A stretch of 64,000 nucleotides of DNA, from the NCBI GenBank assembly GCA_012934845.2, contig WNNJ02000732.1:1-64000 (forward strand). Direction: 5' to 3'. This document shows positions 1 through 10,743 of the stretch, one piece after another. Origin of the DNA: Pomphorhynchus laevis (taxonomy: Eukaryota > Acanthocephala > Palaeacanthocephala > Echinorhynchida > Pomphorhynchidae). Numbering within the stretch: position 1 is the stretch's first letter; the number at the start of each line of letters is the position of its first letter. A model generated the notes under the pieces. It saw nothing but the letters and a program-made list of their open reading frames with translations. It was not told where the DNA came from and did not search any database. The translations under genes and the position numbers were made by a program.

Positions 1-77
1 TATACTCTATATAAATTAAAAATAAAGATAAATAAGTATGAATAATAATCCATCCAGCTCTATATTTTTAATTTTTA

Positions 78-270
78 AACATCCAGGAACAATCAGATAT
101 AGTTGAACGACAACAAAAATTATTTAGGTATTTCGCTAGAAACTACTAGCATCTTCAGAGATTAACACATTAATGTTAATACCACATTGTGTTAATTTCT
201 GAATATGCTAGTAGTTTCTAGCGAAATATTTAAATAATTTTTGTTCCTGATTGTTCCTGGATATTTAATT
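78..270. repeat. Short foldback repeat with hammerhead-like cores in both arms
   Basis: The two arms are near-perfect inverted copies of each other with about 30 bases between them. Each arm reads from a CCAGGAACAATCAG outer end to an inner TTAACACA. On the minus strand (158-129) and again on the plus strand (199-229) the arm contains CTGA, then a GCTAG...CTAGC hairpin, then GAAATA. That is the order of a hammerhead ribozyme core (CUGANGA, stem II, GAAA). The outer ends match those of the 0.95-kb element at 50563-51508, so this looks like a short internal-deletion derivative of the same family. No coding capacity. Confidence 0.7.
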
Positions 271-439
271 ATATTGGTTTTCTTCAAAATTATTGAAATA
301 ATTTAACAGAGATATATTTTAAGTATAAATTTATGATATGGCCATTAAATTAATTTAAATTAAAACTTAATTCTATAGATAATGCCAGAACTAATATTAA
401 TGATAAAAGGTATATATCTAAATATGTCTAGATATATCT

Positions 440-700
440 AGATAACAATAAATATAAACAATATAAATATATGAAATATATGTTTCGATACATTGATGAT
501 ATATGTGTATTTAATTCTAATAATTTTTATTCAATTAGTGAACAAATTTATCCAGAAAGCCTTATTCTTAACAAAACCAATATTAATGATAAAGAAGGTG
601 TATATCAAGTTATGAACATTAAATTAACATCAATTAAAAGTACTTTTAATTTATATCGTGAAGATGACATATTTAAACCAATCCTTTCTCAATAACACGT
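440..700 (+). pseudogene. Penelope-like RT fragment (palm domain)
   Basis: An open frame from 471 to 695 contains the RT catalytic box RYIDDICVF followed by the MNIKLT...LYR.DDIF segment. It is nearly identical to part of the longer copy at 3195-3660, so it is a fragment of the same PLE lineage. No start or end of the element is preserved. It is a dead retroelement scrap rather than a host gene. Confidence 0.75.
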
Positions 701-1185
701 TTGCACCTACTTACCAATCAAATCAGCTAAAAAAATAAATATAAACTATATAACGATATGAAATACATGTTTCAATGTGTGATATGATATATGTGTATTT
801 AACTCTATTAATTTTTATTAAATAATTAAAGAAATTTATCCAGGTAGCCTCATTCTTAATTTAACCAATATTAATGATAAAGTAGGTATATATCTAGATA
901 TGAACATTAAATTAGCATCAATTAAAACTACTTTTAATTTATATCGTAAAGATGACATATTTAAATTTACAAGAAACATATTTTTGCATGAGCAGCATAC
1001 TGTATAACATTAAATATAATATATTAAATAATGAAATTTTAAGAATTGCCGTCATATGTTATGCTATTGACTTTCTTCAGAAGCATTTAAATAATTTAAT
1101 ATATACATATTTAAAATTAGGTTAATATATATAATACAATCAACCAGAAAATAGTAAAATATATAAATCCACAAAATATCCGAAA
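700..1185 (+). pseudogene. Second, more decayed Penelope-like RT fragment
   Basis: The stretch repeats the same landmarks as the preceding fragment (tatgaaata...atgtttca, then the LNLTNINDK and MNIKLASIKTT-type reading, then FKFTRNIFLH). The frame is broken in several places. It lies directly behind the first fragment and looks like a separate partial copy. It ends where an unrelated LINE fragment begins. Confidence 0.6.
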
Positions 1186-1930
1186 AGATCGACGATTGGG
1201 ACGTGACTGGGGCAATTCGCTTGATTAGCTCTTTTAATAATATTTCCACCCCCAGACGAACAGCTACTTCACATTCTGCGTGCAAAGTACCCAGCAAGTG
1301 AAACGTCATCCCACGCAACACATTCAGATGATGCTACGGTCGATCTGCCCCCGGTTACCTGACTTATCATTGTGTCAGCTTTGCGATCGCTACCAAGAGC
1401 TTCGTCTTCGAGCATCGATGGGTAAAGCGCGATGCACGTACTCGACTTAACTGGACTAACCGCAGGAATAAACGAAACTTGACTCATCAATGCGCTGACC
1501 GTTTTTGTAAACTACGCAGTGGCTGAGCAGGTACCACTCGCAGCGACCTCCGACTATTATGAAACAAAGCTTTTAGCCCATTATAAGCCAGAAAGTGGTA
1601 TTCGACCTATTGCTCTTGGGAATACGTTGCGCAGAATAATCGCAAATGTCGCAAATCGCCAAGTGTCCGAGATGGCATTATAATTCTTAATGCCTCGTCA
1701 ATTTGGAATCGGTGTAAAAAGGGGGAGCGGAAGCCATAATCCACGCAACTCGAAATTTTCTGCGCAACGATCTGACACCGGTATCCGCTGTTGGGAAGAT
1801 ATATAAGATATATTTTCAAAACGACTTTAATTGTGTTCGATGTTCTGGGTGATTTTATTTCATGGTACAATTAGCCTCGTTTGGTTGGGATATGGACTCA
1901 ACGTTGCTCCTAATGAATTAAGTACAGACA
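1185..1930 (+). pseudogene. LINE RT fragment, family B (N-terminal RT region)
   Basis: Plus-strand frames read LRAKYPASE..., then ALTVFVNYAVAEQVPLAA and SGIRPIALGNTLRRIIANVA, then NAFNCVR. This is the N-terminal half of the RT of a LINE type widespread in invertebrates. Its C-terminal part occurs elsewhere in the window (15.7, 32.4-33.5, 55.3 and 59.9 kb). At least three frame changes are needed to follow the homology, so the copy is dead. Neither its 5' nor its 3' end is recognisable; PLE scraps border it on the left. Confidence 0.65.
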
Positions 1931-2222
1931 AAGTAGAAAGTCTTTTACAGCAAAAAGCATATACATCATTTAGGATATATGCGGTTTCCTATACCCAGTT
2001 ATGTTCGTCTTCATTGTGTACTTATTAGCAACGATTATAATTCTGTATCGCTCTGCCATCCGTGGGCAGGCTTAAATAATATTTTAAGTGTTATATGTTC
2101 TTCAAATATATTCTTAAAATTTATGATGTTAATATTCTTTAAGAAAAAAGAATATTAACATATTCTAAAAGGAATACGTTCATATTTTAACATATGTTCT
2201 TTTAAACATATTCCTATTAAAA
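1931..2222. other. Intergenic AT-rich spacer with a perfect hairpin
   Basis: No coding signal is seen. A perfect inverted repeat (GTTAATATTCTT / AAGAATATTAAC) lies at about 2128-2158. The stretch separates the family B fragment from the PLE copy. Confidence 0.5.
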
Positions 2223-2360
2223 CGAATAATATTTCTTTTTAATATCAGAGGAAATACGTCATTAGCGCGTATTTGACTCCGCTGCTATGACGGGTCGATG
2301 AATAAGGGCCGAAACCTGATAGCATATCAGTTACTCCTGATGACGTCTATTCCTTATTCG
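2223..2360 (+). repeat. Conserved PLE-flanking structured motif, upstream copy
   Basis: The block starts ATCAGAGGAAATACG and ends CTCCTGATGACGTC. It recurs at 3797-3940 and 15365-15514. It can form an outer stem (CGAATAA 2223-2229 with TTATTCG 2354-2360), a small hairpin (AAATACG/CGTATTT) and a larger hairpin opened by GCTGCTAT and closed by ATATCAG. Copies differ while keeping the pairs. It sits 40 bases before the PLE frame, as a pseudo-LTR end would. It contains CTGATGA and GAAAC but in an order that is not a standard hammerhead. Confidence 0.65.
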
Positions 2361-2398
2361 AATATATTGCATATTATTTATTTGTCAATTCATCGTAA

Positions 2399-3665
2399 TT
2401 GATGAATTGGTATAAATATAGATTAAATAATAACAACGACAAAAATAAAATTTACAATTCGTTATATAATAACTTAAATGCTTACTTTAGTAAGCTGATT
2501 AATAGTGAAAGCTCGAATATATCTAAGATAAAAATTTGGAAAGATTATATATTTGATCAAATTAAAAATAAAATGAAAATAAAAAACAATTATAAAAAGA
2601 AAGATAAAATTAATAAAGATATGTGTAAAGAACTTACTAAATTAAAGGATAACTATATAATAACAACTATTGATAAAGCTAGTAATAACTTTGTCTTCAT
2701 ATGCAAAAAGCTTTATTATGATATACTAATGAAAGAGGTTAATTCTAATGATTTAAATGTAAATCCAACATATGAACGTAGTGAGTTGAGTTTAGAAACA
2801 ATTATTACAAGTCACTGTTCTATAATGGATAAAAAGGGTATAAAGGTTGAATTAGATAATAAAACTATACCTATATTATATTGAAATCCAAAATTACATA
2901 AAAATCCAATAAAACCTAGGTTCATATGTAGTGCGTTTAAATGTACATTAAAACCACTTTCTGTCTATATGAATAAAATACTTAAAGTAATTAAAGCACA
3001 CTTTAAAAAATATTGCAAGGTAATCGAAATTAATACTGGTATAAAACACTATTTTAGTATTAATTCTACAAAAGAATTTTTAGAACAGATAAAAGGAACA
3101 AATTTTCAAAATATAAATACATACGATTTTAGTACGCTTTATACAAATCTAGATTTAGTAGATATTAAAAGGTGTTATAGTAAAAGGTGTTCCAATGGGT
3201 GTTAATAGTAGCCCAATTATAGCGGACTTGTTTTTGAGCTCTATAGAATATGAATTTGTTCATAACTGTGTAAAAACTAAATCTAAACTATATAAAGATA
3301 TGAAATATATGTTTCGATACATTGATGATATATGTGTATTTAATTCTAATAATTTTTATTCAATTAGTGAACACATTTATCCAGAAAGCCTTATTCTTAA
3401 CAAAACCAATATTAATGATAAAGAATGGTGTATATCTAGATATGAACATTAAATTAACATTAACTAAAACTACTATTAATTTATATCGTAAAGATGACAT
3501 ATTTAAATTTACAAGAAACATATTTTTGCATGAGCATTCATGCATACCATATAATATAAAATATAATACATTAAATAATGAAATTTTAAGAATTGCAACA
3601 ATATGTAATGATATTGGCTTTCTTCAAAATCATTTAAATAATTTAATAGAATACATATTTTAAAC
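2399..3665 (+). pseudogene. Penelope-like retroelement RT, longest copy of this lineage
   Basis: This is a reverse transcriptase of the Penelope-like superfamily, which copies RNA into DNA at a chromosomal end or nick. An N-terminal basic, Asn/Lys-rich part (2399-2880) contains TTIDKASNNFVFICKKLYY. It is followed by NPKLHKNPIKPRFIC, YDFSTLYTNLDLVD (RT motif A), GVNSSPIIADLFL (motif B), MFRYIDDICVF (motif C, catalytic YIDD), and the thumb-side MNIKLT...FTRNIFLHEHSCIPYNIKYN. A stop near 2881 and frame changes near 3190 and 3440 interrupt the reading. I see no GIY-YIG endonuclease downstream. The element is bracketed by the motifs at 2223-2360 and 3797-3940, so its ends are probably preserved. 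Confidence 0.8.
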
Positions 3666-3796
3666 TAGGTTACTATAAAAATAACATCAAGCAGAAAATA
3701 GTAAAATATATAAATCAACACAATAATATTAATAATCAATTTAAACTCTTAAGTGGCAAATTTTTATGGATGGATAATAAATAAAATACTTTGTAT

Positions 3797-3940
3797 TAGA
3801 ATAATATACTAGATAGTTTTATCAGAGGAAATACATCATTAGCATGTATTTGGTCCCGCTGCTATGTTGGGTAGAGGAGTTAGGGGCCGAAACCTGATAG
3901 CATAGCAGTTCCTCCTGATGACCTCTAATTCTTATTATGA
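3797..3940 (+). repeat. Conserved PLE-flanking structured motif, downstream copy
   Basis: Same layout as the copy at 2223-2360. The hairpin is AAATACAT (3829-3836) with ATGTATTT (3844-3851), and the larger stem is CTGCTATG (3859-3866) with CATAGCAG (3901-3908), an 8-bp perfect pairing. An outer stem pairs TTAGAATAAT with CTTATTATGA imperfectly. Following sequence (3950-4140) is an AT-rich tail shared in reverse with 34160-34320, which suggests the 3' terminus of this PLE lineage. Confidence 0.65.
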
Positions 3941-4229
3941 TACAACGTCTGTTATTTATTAGTCAATTCATAAAAATGACGTTTATTTTAAATTTCAATT
4001 TTTTATTTTAACTTGATTTAAATTATAGAAAATCTAAAAACAATTATTTATTTTATTATTTAATTATTAAATTTTGATTCTGCATTATTATATTTGGTTT
4101 ATTTTATAATTATATTAAATACGTAGACTCAGTTAGATGATTTGATTTGTTAAATAAAATAATACAACCGATAAATAGGGAAATCATCAAGACAAATAGA
4201 TAGTCAGATAAACATATTCAAAACAGTCA

Positions 4230-4960
4230 CAGATGTTCGGATTTGATAGTCTTCTGTCCATTCTTCTATGGCCTCAGATCCAGGGGGATCTGAGCCCCCA
4301 ACCGATCAAACACGCCGCCCTCCGACTGACCAATCCGGGGTATTTCACCCCCGAAAAATCTAATCGGCGCTGACTATGCTGGGTAATCGAGAGACGAGTA
4401 GCTTAAGAAACCTTAGCTTTTGCTCTGGGGGACGTCCTCTTGAAAAGAAGACTAGTCTCGAAATAGGCCAAGTGCCCCAAAGGCGCACCTGGGTTTTCCA
4501 TTTCAATGACAGATGCTGAGCCCGTTTCAGAGCCCACCTAGCTTTCTTCAGGATACGTTTGAGTCTATCCAGGTCAGCTTTCGCCGACCAGTTCACCGTA
4601 ACGGTGAACCCCATGGTATTTTACTTAACCTGTGAAGGTGGGAAGTGGTTCAGAGGCAAATATGGAGAGCGCAGAGAGTGCTAATCTCTTAAGTTTCTGC
4701 TTTGTTGCGGGGGTGCCATGAAATACAACCTCCTGCGATTTGGGGGAGTTTAAAATAAGATTGGATGGGGTAACTGATCTTTTAATATTAGAAAGAAGCG
4801 GCTGATGTCAGAGACTACGTCTTTGCACCTGTGTCCAGAGAACAGGGCTGTGGTGTCATCAGCGTACACCACAAGACGTTGTTCGCGTTTAAATATTTTG
4901 AATAGATTAATGGAGGCAGCAAGATATAAGATAGGAGAAAGTGGGGATCCTTGAGGTAAA
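4230..4960 (-). pseudogene. 5'-truncated LINE, family A (3' end of RT and tail)
   Basis: Reading on the minus strand, the copy starts inside the RT at the PQGSPLSPILYL box. It continues through VVYADDTTALFSG and ends with GFTVTVNWSAKADLDRLKRI and a conserved non-coding tail (GGGCTCAGATCCCCCTGGAT, then CTGAGGCC). The same order is found in the large copy at 25590-29390. Stops interrupt the frame between 4615 and 4900. 5' truncation is the usual outcome of target-primed reverse transcription. Confidence 0.8.
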
Positions 4961-6610
4961 ATTTAAAAATAATTTGAAATTGAATAAAAAAATTTTGTAC
5001 TTTTATTATGTGATTGTATGATAAAGTTTTACAACGACATTAATAATCCGATTACACAGAATTAAATAAGAACATACTTATATGGTAAAGATAATTTACG
5101 ACAGCTACTCCAAAACGAAAACAATAAATTATAGATGTATTCACAAATTAAACATCGTATTTCGAGCTATTTAATTATTATTTTTATTCAAAATAAAAAC
5201 ATAATAAAAATTAATGAAACTAAGAAAACATTGATTTATTAAATTTATTTTTATTTTTTATTTCGGCATTAACTGTCAAATGAAACCGAGAAAGTATAGA
5301 TTTATCCATCGAAAAGTTAAAATTTTAGCGTTCTGAATTAAAATCTAATCAATAGTAATTCTTAATAATGGCGAGCATACATGCCGTTGAGCTCCTCCTT
5401 ATTTGTTACTAAATATTTATGCATTAGATGATATACTGACAATTAAAAGGAAGCGTAATATCCAATTATGCCTCCTTATTATTATGCCTTCATTATTAGG
5501 ATGATCATTGATGAAACACTTCAAAATTCCGCAATGTTGCCCTAAAATACAGGTTGGATTAAGGTATTTGGGTCGCTAATTGACTTCCAACAATATATCG
5601 ATTGTCGCAAAAGTAGAGAAACATGTTTGAGCTGGTATCTGTTATTGAAAAGTTGCAGAAGTTTATCCGCGTGCAGGGTTTTGATAAATTCCAACGAATT
5701 CGGTATAATTATAATTAAGTCGTTGTTTTCGCCCAACGGCTTGTGATGAACAAACGCTTATACAACTACGTATTTTGATACATGTAGTATGTATTCGTAT
5801 TCGACAGGAAGTGCGATTTTACTGTATTACTATATCGGAATGGGCGGAATGGGTTGCTGTATATTTAAACTTTACAGCAAAGTTAGAATTTGCATTTTAT
5901 AATACACACGGACTTATTTGTCTATATTACAATCACATTAATTGGGGATTTACAACGTAAAGGTTGCAAATACAAACCGTTTCTTCTCATTCTACAATAA
6001 TAGAAAATGTAATAAATATGCCGAGTGTATACAAAATATTGTTCAAGCATGTTTGACATCAGTGGTATTATCATCGCATAATGAAATTAGATTACTTTAT
6101 AGTATTAGTTTAAGGCACATGGATTCATTACAAGCTCGAAAGTCAACAAGATCCTACATGACGAATGCTTATGTAGTAGAAACAAATAAAAACTAACATT
6201 ATTGGTCGTGCCTCTTTTTCGCATTCAATCAAGCAAGACGGAAAACAAATCCATTTTATCGATAGACAAGTAATATAATGCATGTTTAATACTAAAATGT
6301 GTTCAGTTGCTGATCCATGTTTAATACCAAAATGTGCTCAATTGCTGGCTCTGATGTTTAAAATTGTAATATAAAAATCAAAACATTGCATTTTATCAAA
6401 TATATAAATTCGGAAAATCACATCTCTAACGTGACCCTCAAAGACACGTTTTTAATTTTCTAAAATCAGCAAAAAGCTTTCGTTAAAATTACCTCAGCTA
6501 TTGGAGAATACAACATATATGTTGTAACCATTTTATTAGGATACCGAAACTCTAATATTCTGATGACGAACATAATTTTGATGTTTGACGTTTGGGTGAT
6601 AATCAGTCTT
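4961..6610. other. AT-rich intergenic DNA without recognised features
   Basis: Short open frames occur on both strands (for example 5775-5960 and 5942-6196 plus) but none has a recognisable motif, a paired start and stop context, or homologues in the window. I see nothing that supports a gene here. Confidence 0.5.
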
Positions 6611-6619
6611 GAGCGTATT

Positions 6620-9430
6620 TAATGTTCTTCTTTTTCTTCAGTGTTTGTTCTGCTTCGTTACGGAGTCCGCCCTTTTGACATATGCCTCCACTTTTCTATA
6701 TCCATAGCGCATTCTTCCGTTATCCCAACTTCCATCATATCATTTCTTATTGTGTCCAGCCATTTTTGATTAAGACGCCCAAGGGGGTCGTTTTCCTGAT
6801 ACAACTAGGTCCATCCCACTTCTTATGACGGTGTTTGTGCTTACGCGGGTTACATGTCCAAACCATTGTAATTGGGCTTCTCGCAATTTTTTTTTCAATC
6901 GGCTGAACTCCAAATCTTTTCGGATATTATTATTTCTTATGTGATCGAGTACTGTTATGCCGCCCATCCACCTCAGCATTCGCATTTTCATCGCTGCTAA
7001 TTTGCGTGCGATTTCGTTTGTAGCAGGCCAGCACTCTGCTCCATACACCGGGCAAATGACGGTGCGGTATATCTTAGATTTATTATTACATGGCATTTTA
7101 TTATCGCATATTACGCTAGTCATCGCGCGCTATTTTGCCCACGCACAGTTAACACTTCTAGTGGTCTTAACTGCAATTGATTCGTCTTATTCTACGGTGC
7201 TGCCTATACATGGAAAATCCTCTTTCGTTTTAATGATAATATCATAAATCTGGAAGTTATCTGCTGCAGAATCTTCTGCGCTTACATAACTGTTTTCTTA
7301 GATTTATATGTTGGTCATATTTTTACAGCGAATATTTCTACGCACGGACATGTAGCTCGGTTTCTTTCTATTCTCGCATGTCATAATTACATAATCAGTG
7401 TACATGATAGCCCATAGACCAGACCATTGTAGGTCGCTACTGATTGCATTCATAACCAGTATGAACATTACGGGTGATAAAACGGATCCGTGATTTACTC
7501 CTACACTTATTTGAAATGACTGTAACAATTCAGAGGAGGATTTCAATTTACTCACCGAGTGCGTGTATAGGATCTTGACTCACTCAACCATCTCCTATGG
7601 CACATTATGCTGGACACTCTATCGAACGCTTTTTAGAGGTCAAGAAAGGCAATATACAGTGGTTTGAGCTTTTCGCGGTGTTTTTTCATCAACTGCTTTA
7701 ATGCGTGAATAGCGGCTATTGTTCCACATCCCTTCACAAATCCAGTTTGTTTCACTGTAATCTCCATAATAAATTTAAGGCTACGCTCGATTACTCTCTC
7801 TAAAATCTTCATCGTGTGCGATAATAGCCTAATAGGGCGGTAGTTTGAGCAATCTACTGGACTTCGCTTATGTTTCCAAATCGGCACAGTCACACTCTCT
7901 GTTCAGTCACGAGGCATTTGTCTTTCCCGCAATACCCTGTTTAAAAAACGATGTGAGCCATTCTATCGGTTGCCAGCATGACGACTTCTACCATACTGAT
8001 GGTATATCGTATGTGCATGTAGCCTTTCCCAGTCGTAAATTATTCAGGGCGGATATAACTTCTTTATTGATTTCTTCCATAGGACCGAGAACAGAGTTGA
8101 TAAGGGAATCGGTGAATGACGAAATTCAGTTGTGCTGATCATCTCGTAGTGTTTCCTCCATATTTCACACATATTTTCTTTGCCATTTGTGAGTTTTCCG
8201 GTACTATCATTGATACCATAAAAAGCCCAATGTCCTCGCCCTGTTTTTTTGTCGATTTTTAGCCATGCGTTATAATGCATTTTGCCCTTGCCTACTGTCC
8301 AATTCATCATACAGAACCTTCTGCTTTCTGATCTTAGTGGCATCAACTACACACTTCGCGGGTTTTCAAGCACCTTTATATACATTACAATATTCAAAAG
8401 TTTTTACCTGTAGAAAATCATGATATTTCTTCTTTCCCTCACTGACCGCTTCACTTCCTTGGTCCAGAGCAGGCACACTTTCTATTTTACGCCTTCCAGC
8501 CTTTACCATTCTGTAATATTTCTTCGCAGACATGTATTTGCTCTTTCGCATTTGTCCATGTATCTTCAACTGTTATTATGGGAAGCAGAATAATGCCCCC
8601 GATAAGATCCATATCACATTATTCCATTCTCCACCACTTATCCGTTCTGGTCCATTGCGTGGTAGCATTATCGACTTCTTATTTATAAACCGTATCTTTC
8701 AGATAACTGGTCTGTGTTGAGTTGCAAAAGTTTCGTATGGAATCACCTTACAATCCTGGACTATTTTCAAGTCTCTTCATTTTACAAAACTGTAATCGAT
8801 CTGAGATATTGTACTTCCGCTATAGAACGTTGCTAGATGTGATACCCTTTTTGGAACCAAGTGTTGGTCATCACTAATTTATTGACGTCTGCGAACTCGA
8901 GGATTCGCGTTCCTTCATTGCTTTTGTCGCCATATCAATCTCCATCGTGACATAAGTGGCACTCATTTGACGGTCTGATGTGTCCGTTCAAATCACCCGC
9001 AATCACCAGATAATCTTCTTTTGGTATCTCACACATTACTTGCTTTAACATGTTTCATGAATCGACCTTTATATCAAAGGATTATCCAATTTGTGGAGCG
9101 TATGCGCTGACGAAGTGAAGGTTATCCTTATCACCCATGATATATATTTTCATCAATCTATCGGAGTATCGCTGCATTTCATGCATAGATGAGACAAGTC
9201 CCTCGGAAATAACAACTCTCACTCCGTTCTTTCGATCATGGCCTCCACTATAGATGAGTTTGTATCCACCGCCAAAATATCTTGACTTAGCTCTAGCCCA
9301 ACGAGTTTCCTGGACGGCACATATTTCAATTTTCCTCTGTTAAAGAGCGTCTACCAACTCAAGCGATCTCCCTGTCATTGATCCAACGTTCAAAGTTGCA
9401 ACCTTGGTCACCTTTACACTACTCATTTTC
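6620..9430 (-). pseudogene. Nearly full-length RTE-type LINE, decayed
   Basis: Read on the minus strand this is an RTE-clade retrotransposon. An AP-type endonuclease (9425-9080) begins MSSVKVTKVATLNVGSMTGR and contains AVQETRWARAKSRYFGGGYK and FVSAYAPQ. A linker follows (8350-8050). The RT has SNYRPIRLLSHTMKILERVI and GFVKGCGT...LYIAFLDL (7893-7633), then VGVNHGSVLSPVMFILVM and a damaged YADD box reading YTDY (7555-7304). The C-terminal region (7123-6640) has ECWPAT, MRMLRWMGG and QWFGHVTR, and ends with LDTIRNDMMEVGI. Several stops and frame changes make it non-functional. The order is complete, so the insertion was originally close to full length. Confidence 0.85.
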
Positions 9431-10025
9431 GATCCCTTTTTGTCTTTGGCTTAAATGATTGTTTCCCGAAACTGCCTTTAAATCGGGAACACTTATTAAC
9501 TTTCACCTGGATCGAATATCATCCAAACGCGTTGTATGTGAAGTACGCTCTAGCTCCGATTGAGGCACATTTGGAATCATTTGATCATTTTTGTTGCAAC
9601 GGTATGGTTAGGGAACAGCCGGCTTGTTGCAAATGTCTGTCACTGTACATGATACAGTTTAGATCCATGATATTCCCGATTAAGGGCTAGGAGAATCCCC
9701 TACTTAAACCTGTCTAACATGTTAGAACCTAAATTAGCGTAGCCTTGAGTTTCACTTAATATAATACAGTTTTATCCCATGTCATCCTTGTTTGTGACTA
9801 GGGCGATCCTCCATCTGAACCTGTCCAACAAAGGTGACCCTAAGTTGACATAGCTGAAGATTTCCTTGGACAGAGAATGTGACCTTTCAGATTTAGCTAT
9901 CAGTGGATGCTCAAACCACTGACATTGCCCGGAGTGCGCCAAGATGAGGCATCTGAATGGGATTTGCGCTCCCTTCAGCATATTTCATGTTTAGCAAAAT
10001 ACGTTGTTTTATTGCGCTAGCATAC
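9431..10025 (-). repeat. Probable 5' region of the RTE element with two diverged direct repeats
   Basis: Upstream (minus strand sense) of the endonuclease there is no frame. Two stretches of about 100 bases (roughly 9680-9750 and 9795-9865) share the pattern CTAGG..(A/G)ATCC, then AACCTGTC(T/C)AACA, then CCTAA.(T)T. Repeated 5' sequence is usual for RTE-like elements. The link to the RTE copy is inferred from position only. Confidence 0.4.
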
Positions 10026-10325
10026 ACTGCACATTTTTAAATGTGCAGTGTATCTCCAATGCAACATATCTTAATATTTAGCGGGCTTCATTGTAAAATA
10101 AAATGATTAATCTGCTTGATTTTAAATGTTAATCTTTTAATGTTAATCGAAAACGTTTTTATGATTCGAGGTACACTGAAGAAACTCACATGATAGAAGT
10201 CTTAAATACTAGAAACGTTTAAAATTAAGGTTTTGCTTTAGAAGCCTTAAATATTTTGTATTTGTCCCGACTTTTTGTATTATTAGAAAATAGATACATC
10301 TATATTTAGATGAATAAAATGTGTT
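10026..10325. other. AT-rich spacer with a palindrome
   Basis: A perfect palindrome built on ACTGCACATTT and its complement lies at about 10027-10050. The rest is non-coding AT-rich sequence leading into a PLE fragment. No other feature is seen. Confidence 0.45.
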
Positions 10326-10552
10326 CCAATGGGTGGTAATAGTAGCTCAATTATAGCTGACTTGTTTTTAAGCTTTATAGAATATGAATTTGTTCATAAC
10401 TGTGTAAAAACTAAATCTAAACTATATAAATATATGAAATATATGTTTCGATACATTGATGATATATGTGTGTTTAATTCTAATAATTTTTATTCAATTA
10501 GTAAACAAATTTATCCAGAAAGCCTTATTCTTAACAAAACCAATATTAATGA
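10326..10552 (+). pseudogene. Penelope-like RT fragment, left part of a split copy
   Basis: The frame reads MGGNSSSIIADLFLSFIEYE, then YMFRYIDDICVFNSNNFYSI, ending at ILNKTNIND. It is cut at base 10552 by an LTR retrotransposon and resumes at 14983 with NDKEGVYLDMNIKLT. Bases AATGA are present on both sides of the insertion (10548-10552, 14983-14987), so the PLE copy was the target. Confidence 0.85.
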
Positions 10553-10743
10553 TGTGGCAGCAGCGGCGGCACAATCAATGGGCAATAGCTCATGCAACCT
10601 AACCGCAAACAGTGACACCGACCGCCATCACTAAACACACGTTGAGTGGCGTCCTAACAATTGACTATAAGTAACGCATTTTGTGACATTAAGTGTGGTT
10701 GTGGATGCAGTAAAAACTTTCGTTGTTTAATTGTGTTATGGCA
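10553..10743 (+). repeat. 5' LTR of the Ty3/Gypsy fossil
   Basis: Starts TGTGGCAGCAGCGG and ends GTTATGGCA. It is matched at 14794-14982. The left flank AATGA is repeated to the right of the other LTR. Confidence 0.92.

Noticed and set aside
1269-1870. Minus-strand open frames at 1269-1490 and 1607-1870
   Set aside because: The plus strand reads LINE family B RT here; the minus frames are antisense shadows.
3797-3940. Canonical hammerhead in the PLE-flanking motif
   Set aside because: CTGATGA and GAAAC are both present, but the order and the pairing next to them do not give stems II and III as required. Reported as a separate structured motif.
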